From assembly GCA_964559535.1 (NCBI GenBank), contig CAZLIC010000040.1, positions 1-35,107 of the forward strand: a stretch of 35,107 bases of DNA, given 5' to 3'. A model generated the notes under the pieces. The model saw nothing but the letters and a program-made list of their open reading frames with translations, ran no database searches and was not told the origin of the DNA. The DNA comes from CAZLIC01 sp964559535. Lineage in GTDB: Bacteria > Pseudomonadota > Alphaproteobacteria > Rhodobacterales > Rhodobacteraceae. Made by a program: the position numbers and the translations under genes. Each line of letters starts with the position of its first letter. Positions within the stretch are counted from its first letter, which is position 1. Shown in pieces: positions 1 to 6,983 of the stretch.

Positions 1-349
1 CGCCCCGGTGAAACTGGATGCCCTGTGCGCCGTCGGTGAGGAAGGCGCGGGGGGCGGCGTCGGGGCCGTCCGACACGATGACGAGGAAGGGATGGGCCGT
101 CATGGGCAGGAAAGCCTGCGAACCCAGCGGATGGCGTTCGATCAGGTCGAAGGCGTAGGGCAGGGCGCGCGGTTCGGCCATGAACACCGAAATCCCCGCC
201 TCACCGTCAACGATGTCAGGGCGGGCAAGGTCGTGGTGGCGGCGGCACAGGCCTGCGTTGATCAGCCGGAAATCACCCATGGCGGCCAGAACGGTGCCAT
301 AGGGCGCAAAGGCCGCGGCCGTCAGCGGTTCGGGGCGCAGCACACGCAT
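1..349 (-). CDS. allA: Ureidoglycolate lyase AllA, 3' part cut by window edge
   Basis: The first 116 codons of a gene that runs off the left edge. The translation begins MRVLRPEPLTAAAFAPYG and continues with ...GDFRLINAG... and ...HPLGSQAFLPM..., the typical start of ureidoglycolate lyase (AllA), which splits (S)-ureidoglycolate into glyoxylate and urea in cytosolic purine breakdown. The HPLGSQAF and PMTAHPFLVIV segments belong to its cupin-like fold. The start codon shares one base with the puuD stop (TGATG), so translation is probably coupled and the two genes form one catabolic operon. Identification rests on recognising the N-terminal third; the C-terminus is not visible. Confidence 0.87.
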   Translation of the reverse strand, partial: MRVLRPEPLTAAAFAPYGTVLAAMGDFRLINAGLCRRHHDLARPDIVDGEAGISVFMAEPRALPYAFDLIERHPLGSQAFLPMTAHPFLVIVSDGPDAAPRAFLTDGAQGIQFHRG

Positions 350-1569
350 CACCCGCCCGCCGCCCGGTACCAGTCGACAATCGCCTGCCGTTCCTGCGGT
401 TCGATATACGACAGATTGCCCGGCGGCATGGCGTGGCTGATGCCCGCCTGCAGATAGATGCGCCGCGCCGCGTGCGCGATCTGGCCGGGCGTCTCCAGCA
501 CCACGCCCTTGGGCGGCCACAGCATGCCCTCCCAGTTCGGCTCGGCCGCATGGCACATCGCGCAGCGCCCCAGCACAATGTCGGTCACCCCGTCAAATCC
601 CGCGGCACTGGCAAACCGCTCTGCCGCGGGCGACAGCGCTGCCTCGGGCTCCGCATGCCGCATCGGTGCGGTGGACAGCCAGGCGATGACCAGGAACAGC
701 ACCACCGTCACGCCCCAGGTCCAGTGCGGGTTGCCCTTCCGCGCGTGCTGCGTGTTGAACCAGTGGCGGATGGTGACGCCCATCAGGAACACCAGTGACG
801 CGATCAGCCAGTTCCACTGCGTGGCGAACACCAGCGGATAGTGGTTCGACAGCATCAGGAACAGCACCGGCAGCGTGAGGTAGTTGTTGTGGGTGCTGCG
901 CAGCTTGGCGATCTTGCCATACTTGGGGTCGGGCTTGCGGCCCGCCACAAGGTCGGCCACCACGATCTTCTGGTTGGGGATGATGATCATGAACACGTTG
1001 GCCGACATGATGGTGGCGGTGAACGCCCCCAGATGCAGCAGCGCCGCACGGCCGCTGAACACCTGCGTGTACCCCCAGGACATCGCCACCAGAACGCCGA
1101 ACAGCAACACCATCAGCAGGGTCGGGCTGTCCCCCAGCGGCGACCGGCACAGGCCGTCATACACCAGCCACCCCACCGCCAGCGACGCGGCCGAGATCAG
1201 CACCGCCTGCCAGACCTGCAGTTCCATCACCGTGGGGTCGATCAGGTACAGGTCGGCCCCCAGCCAGTAGACCAGCACCAGCATGGCAAAGCCCGACAGC
1301 CAGGTGGCATAGCTTTCCCACTTGAACCACGTCAGGTACGCGGGCATCGCCGAGGGCGCCACCAGGTACTTCTGGATGTGGTAAAACCCCCCGCCGTGAA
1401 CCTGCCACTCTTCGCCATCGGCGCCCGAGGCAAGGTTGCGGTCGCGGTACAGGCCAAGGTCCAGCGCGATGAAGTAGAACGAACTGCCGATCCAGGCGAT
1501 GGCGGTGATCACATGCGTCCAGCGCGCCGCGATTTCCACCCATTCCCACAGCACGGCCCAGTCGTACAT
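349..1569 (-). CDS. puuD: Urate hydroxylase PuuD, membrane protein with C-terminal cytochrome c domain
   Basis: A 406-residue integral membrane protein with about eight hydrophobic helices between residues 15 and 300, followed by a c-type cytochrome domain. The haem attachment site is C336-A-M-C339-H340, and M381 in AMPPGNLSY is a likely axial ligand. This layout matches PuuD, the membrane urate oxidase of alphaproteobacteria that turns urate into 5-hydroxyisourate and passes electrons to the respiratory chain, unlike soluble uricase. The start is preceded by GGGGGAGATGCC, a good ribosome site. The next gene is allA, a later step of the same pathway, overlapping by one base. A LysR regulator is divergent and may control the pair. 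Confidence 0.9.
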   Translation of the reverse strand: MYDWAVLWEWVEIAARWTHVITAIAWIGSSFYFIALDLGLYRDRNLASGADGEEWQVHGGGFYHIQKYLVAPSAMPAYLTWFKWESYATWLSGFAMLVLVYWLGADLYLIDPTVMELQVWQAVLISAASLAVGWLVYDGLCRSPLGDSPTLLMVLLFGVLVAMSWGYTQVFSGRAALLHLGAFTATIMSANVFMIIIPNQKIVVADLVAGRKPDPKYGKIAKLRSTHNNYLTLPVLFLMLSNHYPLVFATQWNWLIASLVFLMGVTIRHWFNTQHARKGNPHWTWGVTVVLFLVIAWLSTAPMRHAEPEAALSPAAERFASAAGFDGVTDIVLGRCAMCHAAEPNWEGMLWPPKGVVLETPGQIAHAARRIYLQAGISHAMPPGNLSYIEPQERQAIVDWYRAAGG

Positions 1570-1590
1570 GGCATCTCCCCCGTTCTCACC

Positions 1591-1638
1591 AGTCTAGGCC
1601 CGGCGCCACCTTTCGTGTAATCCTGCAAATGGCGGGAT
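1591..1638 (-). promoter_or_regulatory. Candidate puuD promoter with adjacent inverted repeat
   Basis: On the minus strand TTACAC (1615-1620) and TAGACT (1591-1596) are 18 bp apart and could be the -35 and -10 of puuD. Immediately upstream is an imperfect dyad, ATCCTGC (1620-1626), 5-base spacer, GCGGGAT (1632-1638), with one G-T type mismatch. It lies between the divergent puuD and LysR genes, where such a regulator usually binds. It lacks a clear T-N11-A core, so the assignment is tentative. Confidence 0.35.
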
Positions 1639-1660
1639 CACCTTCAAGCACCGGCAGCGA

Positions 1661-2593
1661 ATGAGCTATGTGGCCAACCTGCGCATGTTCCTGCGCGTCT
1701 ACGAATTGGGCAGCATGAGCGCGGCCGCGCGCGACCAGCGCACCTCGGCCGCCGTCGCCAGCAGCCGCATCGCCGAACTGGAGCGTCACCTTGGGGTGCG
1801 CCTGTTCAACCGCACCACCCGCAGCCTGCAGCCCACCGAGATGGGGCGCATCTTCCACGACGGTGCGCGCCGCGTGCTGGATGCCATCGACGAGGCCGAG
1901 GCGGCGGTGATGGACACCGCGCAGGCGCCGCGCGGGTCGCTGTTCGTGGCGGCGCCGCTGGGCGTAGGGCGGCGTTTCGTGGCCCCGCACGTGCCCGAGT
2001 TCCGCGACCAGTTTCCGCAGGTGGACATCCGCCTGCGCCTGTCGGATCGCAACGTGGATATGACGGCCGAGGGGCTGGACGTGGCGTTCCACCTGGGCGT
2101 GCTGGAGGATTCGGCGCTGAAGATGCGGACCGTGGCCGACTGCCCGCGTGTGCTGTGCGCGGCGCCCGCCTATGTTGCCGCGCGCGGCATGCCCGCCGAT
2201 GGCGCGGCGCTGGTGGCCGACCGGCACGCCTGCCTGAACCTGCGCTTTCCCGGTGCGCGCGAGTTCCAGTGGACTTTGGTGACGCCCGAAGGCCCGCGGC
2301 GGTTCGAGATCACCGGGCCCTACGAATCGGACGACGGCGATGTGCTGACGGGCTGGGCGCTGGCGGGACGGGGCATTGTGCTGAAGCCCATTTTCGAGGT
2401 GGCCGAGCACCTGCGCGAGGGCCGACTGGTGCCGGTGGCCACGGCCACCCCGCCGCTGCCGGTGCAACTGACCTGTCTGTTCCCGCAAAGCCGCCTGCGC
2501 GACCCCAAGGTGCGGCTGTTCACCGACTTCATCATCGCCCGCATCCGCGCCGACCTGTCCGCCGCCGTGGCCGGGCTGACGCTGCCCGTCTAG
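1661..2593 (+). CDS. LysR-family transcriptional regulator
   Basis: A 310-residue protein of the usual LysR length. The N-terminal winged helix-turn-helix covers about residues 5-65, with the characteristic FLRVYELGSMSAAAR and LGVRLFNRTTRSL segments, followed by a linker helix (residues 65-90) and a periplasmic-binding-protein-like effector domain from about residue 92. It is divergent from puuD-allA with 91 bases between the start codons, the normal arrangement for a LysR protein that controls its neighbour, so a role in urate or purine catabolism is plausible but inferred. Its stop codon overlaps the stop of the convergent Nudix gene (shared CTAG). The effector cannot be told from sequence. 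Confidence 0.9.
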   Translation: MSYVANLRMFLRVYELGSMSAAARDQRTSAAVASSRIAELERHLGVRLFNRTTRSLQPTEMGRIFHDGARRVLDAIDEAEAAVMDTAQAPRGSLFVAAPLGVGRRFVAPHVPEFRDQFPQVDIRLRLSDRNVDMTAEGLDVAFHLGVLEDSALKMRTVADCPRVLCAAPAYVAARGMPADGAALVADRHACLNLRFPGAREFQWTLVTPEGPRRFEITGPYESDDGDVLTGWALAGRGIVLKPIFEVAEHLREGRLVPVATATPPLPVQLTCLFPQSRLRDPKVRLFTDFIIARIRADLSAAVAGLTLPV

Positions 2594-3051
2594 CGCTGCA
2601 ACAGCTCCAGCGGATCGTAGGCGCAGCCGCTGCCCCAGGCTGCCGCCGCCAGCGCGTCGGGCTTGAAGCGGACGGCGCCCGTTTCCAGCGCCGCGCGCGG
2701 GAAGAACCGCCGTTCCACCACCACACCCTCAGGGTCACGCCAGCCGGGGTCGATCCGCCCCGCGGTGACGGTGCAGCGGAAGAACAGTTCCACCTGATGG
2801 AAATCGCCCGCGGGATCGTGGAACTCGTTCACCAGCGCGGGCGTACCCACCTGCACGGTCAGCCCGGTTTCCTCGTGCACCTCGCGCATCAGGTTTTCGT
2901 GCAGCGAGGCATGGGGCTCCACCCCGCCGCCCGGTGCACACCACAGGTCGGACAGGCCGCCCGAATCGCTGCGTGGCCAGGCGTTGACCAGAAGCAGCCG
3001 GTCCTGCTGCAGGATCAGCGCCCGCACCGCCAGCCGTACCCCGCGCGCCAT
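2590..3051 (-). CDS. Nudix hydrolase
   Basis: A 153-residue protein with a Nudix box at residues 42-64: GGVEPHASL followed by REVHEETGL. The REVxEExGL helix (R56, E57, E60, E61, G63) that binds metal is intact, but the earlier consensus glutamate is replaced by A48. Nudix enzymes hydrolyse nucleoside diphosphates linked to another group; the substrate here is unknown. I chose ATG 3051 because it overlaps the BKACE stop as TGATG and leaves the family's usual short beta strand before the box; the longer open frame upstream lies inside the BKACE gene. Co-transcription with BKACE is likely. It converges with the LysR gene, their stops overlapping. Confidence 0.85.
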   Translation of the reverse strand: MARGVRLAVRALILQQDRLLLVNAWPRSDSGGLSDLWCAPGGGVEPHASLHENLMREVHEETGLTVQVGTPALVNEFHDPAGDFHQVELFFRCTVTAGRIDPGWRDPEGVVVERRFFPRAALETGAVRFKPDALAAAAWGSGCAYDPLELLQR

Positions 3052-3908
3052 CAGGCCGCCGCGGGCATCCGCAGCCCCAGAATCTCGCGTGCCTGCCGCC
3101 AGTTGGCCACCGGCCGCTCCGCCTTGTCGCACAGGTCCACCACCCGCCGCACCAGCGCCGCGTTCGACGGGGCCAGCCGGTCACGGTCCAGCCGCACGTT
3201 GTCTTCAAGACCCGTCCGCGCATGGCCCCCGGCGATCACCGACCATTCGTTCAGCACGATCTGCGCAGGTCCGATCCCCGCCGCGCACCACGGCGCATCC
3301 TCGCCGAACAGCCGTTTCACCGTGTGAATGTAGAAATCGAACACGTCGCGGTCCGCGGGCATGGCGTTCTTCACGCCCATCACGAACTGAACATAGGGTT
3401 TTGCAGCAATCTGCCCCTTGTCCCACATCTCGCGGGCTTTCAGGATATGCGACAGATCGAACGCTTCGACCTCGGGTTTCACCCCGAACTTGACCATTTC
3501 GGACGCCAGCCAGTCCACCAGATCGGGCGGGTTTTCATAGACCCGCGTGGGAAAGTTGTTCGACCCCACCGACAGCGAGGCCATGTCGGGCGCAAGCGGC
3601 AGCATCCCGCCTCGCGCCTGCCCGGCGCCCGACCGCCCGCCGGTGGACAGTTGCACGATCATGCCGGGGCAGTGCGCCTCCACCCCCTCCTTCAGCCGCG
3701 CGAACCGCTCGGGGTCGCTGGTGGGCTTGCCCTCGTCGTCGCGCACATGGGCGTGCACGATGGTTGCCCCGGCCTCGAAGGCCTCGTGCGTGCTCTCCAC
3801 CTGTTCGGCAATGGAGATCGGCACCGCGGGATTGTTCGCCTTGGTCGGCAAGGACCCGGTGATTGCCACGCAGATGATGCAGGGCTTGCCTGCCACGTCC
3901 TCGCTCAT
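3051..3908 (-). CDS. BKACE (DUF849) beta-keto acid cleavage enzyme
   Basis: A 285-residue TIM-barrel protein of the BKACE family (founding member Kce, 3-keto-5-aminohexanoate cleavage enzyme). These zinc enzymes condense a beta-keto acid with acetyl-CoA and cleave it to acetoacetate and a new CoA ester. The zinc ligands are visible: H52 and H54 in IVHAHVRD and E221 in LNEWSV, and the family-typical GGHARTGLEDN follows. LSTGGRSG near residue 88 lines the active site. Two ATGs are adjacent (3911 and 3908); the second is better spaced from the upstream GGAGG. The specific keto acid is not predictable; the family has many substrates. It is translationally coupled to the Nudix gene downstream. Confidence 0.9.
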   Translation of the reverse strand: MSEDVAGKPCIICVAITGSLPTKANNPAVPISIAEQVESTHEAFEAGATIVHAHVRDDEGKPTSDPERFARLKEGVEAHCPGMIVQLSTGGRSGAGQARGGMLPLAPDMASLSVGSNNFPTRVYENPPDLVDWLASEMVKFGVKPEVEAFDLSHILKAREMWDKGQIAAKPYVQFVMGVKNAMPADRDVFDFYIHTVKRLFGEDAPWCAAGIGPAQIVLNEWSVIAGGHARTGLEDNVRLDRDRLAPSNAALVRRVVDLCDKAERPVANWRQAREILGLRMPAAA

Positions 3909-3980
3909 CATCGCCTCCGCACGTTGTCGATCCGGAAGATGGGCCGGGCCGGGGGCAACGTCCACCCCGTTGCGCAATCC

Positions 3981-4029
3981 GGGGCTTTCCCGTCCTTGGA
4001 GCCCGACCGTTTGCAAGGACGGCCGCCCC
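3981..4029. repeat. Large inverted repeat between ychF and the BKACE gene
   Basis: CCGTCCTTG (3990-3998) and CAAGGACGG (4014-4022) are perfect 9-bp arms around a 15-base loop. An outer pair, GGGGC (3981-3985) and GCCCC (4025-4029), could lengthen the stem across a small internal loop. It lies about 75-120 bases before the BKACE start in the 168-base gap. It has no T-tract, so it is not a classical terminator; it may be a leader structure, an operator or a rho-independent-like pause. Confidence 0.45.
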
Positions 4030-4050
4030 TGGTCGCGGCGAATGGCCGGT

Positions 4051-4073
4051 AGGGTGGGCAGTCTGCCCACCTT
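4051..4073 (-). terminator. Hairpin just after ychF, possible terminator
   Basis: GGTGGGCA (4053-4060), loop GTC, TGCCCACC (4064-4071) form a perfect 8-bp stem, extendable to 10 with a G-U and an A-T pair. It starts four bases beyond the ychF stop. There is no U-run on either strand, so it could act as an mRNA 3'-end stabiliser rather than as an intrinsic terminator. Confidence 0.4.
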
Positions 4074-4076
4074 CGC

Positions 4077-5174
4077 TCAGGCATTGAACAGGAAGTGCAG
4101 CACGTCGCCGTCCTTCACTTCGTAGGTCTTGCCTTCCACGCGGAACTTGCCCGCTTCCTTGGCCCCGGCCTCGCCGTTGCCGGCCACATAGTCGTCGTAG
4201 GCCACGGTCTCGGCGCGGATGAATCCCTTCTCGAAATCGCCGTGGATCACGCCGGCGGCCTGCGGCGCCAGGGTGCCCTTCGGAATCGTCCAGGCCCGCG
4301 CCTCTTTCGGCCCCACCGTGAAATAGGTCTGCAATCCCAGCAGGGTATAACCTGCGCGGATGAGCCGGTCCAACCCTGCCTCGTGCAGCCCCATCTCTTC
4401 CAGGAACATCACCGCCTCTTCGGCCGGAAGCTGCGCCAGCTCTTCCTCGATGCGGGCCGAGATCACCACCGACGCCGCCCCCTGTGCCGCCGCCATCTGG
4501 GCCACACGGGCCGACTGCGCATTGCCCGAGGCTGCCGAGCTTTCCTCGACGTTGCAGACATAGAGCACCGGTTTTGCCGTCAGCAGGCCCAGCATCCGCC
4601 AGGCCCGCTGGTCATCTTCGGCCACGGTCACGGTGCGCGCCGGGCGCCCCGCGTCCAGCGCCGCCTGCGCCGCCGCCAGAAGCCGGTCCTGATCGGCCGC
4701 GTCCTTGTCGTTCCCCTTGATCTTCTTGGCCAGGTTCGCCCGCCGCCGTTCAACCGAATCGAGGTCGGCCAGCATCAGTTCGGTCTCGATCGTCTCGGCA
4801 TCGGCCACCGGGTCGATGCGGCCCTCGACATGGGTGATGTCGCCGTCTTCAAAGCAGCGCAACACATGGGCAACCGCATCGCATTCGCGGATGTTGGCCA
4901 GGAACTGGTTCCCCAGCCCCTCGCCCTTGCTGGCGCCGCGCACCAGTCCGGCGATATCCACAAAGGTCATCCGGGTGGGAATGATCTGCTTTGACGCCGC
5001 GATCCTGGCCAGCGTCTCCAGCCGCGCGTCGGGCACCGCCACCTCGCCCACGTTGGGCTCGATGGTGCAGAACGGGAAATTCGCCGCCTGCGCTGCCGCC
5101 GTGCGCGTCAGCGCGTTGAAAAGGGTGGACTTTCCGACATTCGGCAGCCCCACGATCCCCATCTTGAAGCCCAT
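4077..5174 (-). CDS. ychF: Redox-regulated ATPase YchF (Obg-family, OLA1-like)
   Basis: A 365-residue protein, full length for YchF. The P-loop GLPNVGKST spans residues 9-17, the switch II DIAGLV is near residue 73, and the G4 motif is NVEE (208-211) in place of NKxD, which explains why this GTPase-fold protein prefers ATP. A coiled-coil helical hairpin follows the G domain, and the C-terminus is the TGS domain ending in DGDVLHFLFNA. YchF binds ribosomes and is linked to the oxidative stress response. The start MGFKMGIVGLP is the family's conserved N-terminus. It is divergent from trpA, with tandem repeats between them. Confidence 0.96.
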   Translation of the reverse strand: MGFKMGIVGLPNVGKSTLFNALTRTAAAQAANFPFCTIEPNVGEVAVPDARLETLARIAASKQIIPTRMTFVDIAGLVRGASKGEGLGNQFLANIRECDAVAHVLRCFEDGDITHVEGRIDPVADAETIETELMLADLDSVERRRANLAKKIKGNDKDAADQDRLLAAAQAALDAGRPARTVTVAEDDQRAWRMLGLLTAKPVLYVCNVEESSAASGNAQSARVAQMAAAQGAASVVISARIEEELAQLPAEEAVMFLEEMGLHEAGLDRLIRAGYTLLGLQTYFTVGPKEARAWTIPKGTLAPQAAGVIHGDFEKGFIRAETVAYDDYVAGNGEAGAKEAGKFRVEGKTYEVKDGDVLHFLFNA

Positions 5175-5231
5175 CGCATCCCCCTGTGGCGCACCGCGGG
5201 CGGTCTAGGGCCGGGGCGGGGGGCGGTCAAG

Positions 5232-5288
5232 GCGTGCCTGATTTCCCGGGGCGTGCCTGATTTCCTGGGGCGTGCTTGATTTCCTGCC
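5232..5288. repeat. Three 19-bp tandem direct repeats upstream of trpA
   Basis: Copies at 5232-5250, 5251-5269 and 5270-5288 follow the unit GCGTGCCTGATTTCCTGGG with one to three changes per copy and no spacer. The array ends 40 bases before the trpA start and lies in the divergent ychF-trpA region. It may be a replication-slippage expansion or a row of binding sites. A GTG inside the third copy opens the trpA frame but is not favoured as the start. Confidence 0.85.
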
Positions 5289-5328
5289 GCCGGGCGGGCA
5301 AACCGCGCCGGACACCACGGGGGGCGAC

Positions 5329-6120
5329 ATGACGCGCATCGACGACACCTTTGCCGCGCTGCAGGCGCAGGGAAAGAAGGCCTTTGTCGCCTACATCATG
5401 GCGGGCGACCCCGATGTGGACACGTCGCTGGCGATGATGCGGGGCCTGCCTGCCGCCGGGGTGGATGTGATCGAACTGGGCCTGCCCTTCACCGACCCCA
5501 TGGCCGACGGCCCCACCATCCAGCTGGCCGGCCAGCGCGCGCTGGAAGGCGGCATGACGGTGGACAAGACGCTGGAGATGGTGCGCGCCTTCCGCAAGGA
5601 CGATGAAAGAACGCCGATCGTTCTGATGGGCTACTACAACCCGATCTATTCGCGCGGGGTGGCGCGGTTCCTGAAGGAAGCGACCGAGGCGGGGATCGAC
5701 GGGCTGATCGTGGTGGACCTGCCGCCCGAGGAGGACAGCGAGCTGTGCATCCCGGCGCAGGCGGCGGGGCTGAACTTTATCCGGCTGGCCACGCCCACCA
5801 CCGATGACGCGCGCCTGCCCAAGGTGCTGCAGAACACCAGCGGCTTTGTCTACTACGTCTCGATCACCGGCATCACCGGGGCGGGGGCGGCGGTGGCGGG
5901 TGACGTGGCCCCCGAAGTGGCGCGGATCAAGCGGCAGACGGACCTGCCGCTGGTGGTGGGCTTTGGCATCAACACGCCCGAGGCGGCGCGGTCGATTGCC
6001 GCGGTGGCGGATGGCTGCGTGGTGGGTTCGGCCATCGTCAAGCGGATCGGCGAGGGCGCGACTCCGGCGCAGGTGCTGGCCTTTGTGGCGTCGCTGGCCG
6101 ACGGGGCGCATTCGGCCTGA
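5329..6120 (+). CDS. trpA: Tryptophan synthase alpha chain
   Basis: A 263-residue TIM barrel that cleaves indole-3-glycerol phosphate to indole and glyceraldehyde-3-phosphate, passing indole to TrpB. The catalytic E49 and D60 fall at the same numbers as in E. coli, within IELGLPFTDPMADGP. GYYNPI, the flexible loop before ITGITGAG, and VGFGINTPEAA for phosphate binding are all present. ATG 5329 was chosen because MTRIDDTFAAL matches family N-termini and GGGGGGCGAC precedes it; a GTG 57 bases upstream would add unmatched residues translated from the repeats. trpB is not in this window, so the synthase genes are at least not followed by trpB here. Confidence 0.96.
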   Translation: MTRIDDTFAALQAQGKKAFVAYIMAGDPDVDTSLAMMRGLPAAGVDVIELGLPFTDPMADGPTIQLAGQRALEGGMTVDKTLEMVRAFRKDDERTPIVLMGYYNPIYSRGVARFLKEATEAGIDGLIVVDLPPEEDSELCIPAQAAGLNFIRLATPTTDDARLPKVLQNTSGFVYYVSITGITGAGAAVAGDVAPEVARIKRQTDLPLVVGFGINTPEAARSIAAVADGCVVGSAIVKRIGEGATPAQVLAFVASLADGAHSA

Positions 6121-6124
6121 GGGT

Positions 6125-6853
6125 TCAGAGGCTTCGCAGCCGCGTCAGCCAGCCGGTGCCTGCCGCGGTGTCGCCCGCCGGGCGGTATTCGGCGGCGATC
6201 CAGCCCGCATAGCCCGCGTCCACCGCCTGCCGGGCAAAGCGCAGGATGTCGTCGTCCGGCTCGTTCCTTGCCGCGGAACCGGCGATCTGGACATGCCCCG
6301 ACCTGGCGCCTGCCAGCGCCCATTCCGCCGCCACGCCACCCATCGCCCCGGCGTGCCATGTGTCAAACTGCACGGCCACCGGCAGCCCTTCGGTCAGACG
6401 CAGCGCGAGGTCGAAGGCGTTCAGGAAGTATCCGGGCATGTCGCGGGGGTTCAGCGGCTCGACCGTCAGGGGGTGGCCGTGGGTGCAGGCCCATTCGAGG
6501 TTGTCGCGGAAGGTGGCCTTGGCCTGTGGCCCCGACGCATTGCCCGCCATCACATGGATGCATCCGGCGCCGATGGCCTGCGCCATGTCCAGCGCCTGAC
6601 CGAAGCTGTCGCGGAACAGACTTTGCGCCCCCGGGACAGCCGCCCAGCCACGTTCGCCCGCTGCCCAGTCGCCGGGCGGGGTGTTGACCAGGGCGACCGG
6701 GGCGCCTTGCAGGGCGGCCTGCCAGCCGGACGCGGGATGGTCGTAGGGGAACAGCACCTCGATCCCGTCGAACCCGGCGGCCATGGCCAGTGCCGGGCGA
6801 TCCAGCATCGGGGCTTCGGTAAACAGCCAGGTGATGTTGGCGGCGATGCGCAT
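6125..6853 (-). CDS. Hydroxypyruvate isomerase-like TIM-barrel protein
   Basis: A 242-residue member of the AP-endonuclease-2/xylose-isomerase-like TIM-barrel superfamily. The opening MRIAANITWLFTEAP, TVEPLNPRDMPGYFL in the middle and AEYRPAG near the end match the hydroxypyruvate isomerase (Hyi)/2-oxo-tetronate isomerase group, with E in VEPLN and E in AEYRP as metal-ligand candidates. The usual LYDxYHxQ strand reads VQFDTWHAG here, so substrate could differ. Hyi interconverts hydroxypyruvate and tartronate semialdehyde in glyoxylate metabolism. No partner such as tartronate semialdehyde reductase is adjacent. It converges with trpA and no clear ribosome site precedes the ATG. Confidence 0.8.
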   Translation of the reverse strand: MRIAANITWLFTEAPMLDRPALAMAAGFDGIEVLFPYDHPASGWQAALQGAPVALVNTPPGDWAAGERGWAAVPGAQSLFRDSFGQALDMAQAIGAGCIHVMAGNASGPQAKATFRDNLEWACTHGHPLTVEPLNPRDMPGYFLNAFDLALRLTEGLPVAVQFDTWHAGAMGGVAAEWALAGARSGHVQIAGSAARNEPDDDILRFARQAVDAGYAGWIAAEYRPAGDTAAGTGWLTRLRSL

Positions 6854-6983
6854 GGATACCGGTTAGCCCGCCGCGCCCGGTGATGGCACGAAGATTGCAT
6901 CGGATGCGCCACGTTCTGCGCGGAATTCTGCCCAACCAGCGGAGCAGAGTTGCGACCGAAAAGGGGGGCCGCTACCAAGCATC

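Noticed and set aside
3909..4070. Longer BKACE start reaching almost to ychF
   Set aside because: The added 54 residues are translated from the inverted-repeat leader and match nothing; ATG 3908 has a well-spaced GGAGG.
5232..5288. CRISPR array
   Set aside because: Three contiguous 19-bp units without spacers and without cas genes are a tandem repeat, not a CRISPR array.
5272..5328. GTG at 5272 as the trpA start
   Set aside because: It would add 19 residues translated from repeat DNA, unlike TrpA homologues, and the ATG at 5329 has a ribosome site and gives E49/D60 numbering.
6913..6931. LexA-type box (GTTC-N7-GTTC) before the extensin-like gene
   Set aside because: GTTCTGC and ATTCTGC are 12 bases apart, so the second half does not fit the alphaproteobacterial LexA spacing or sequence.
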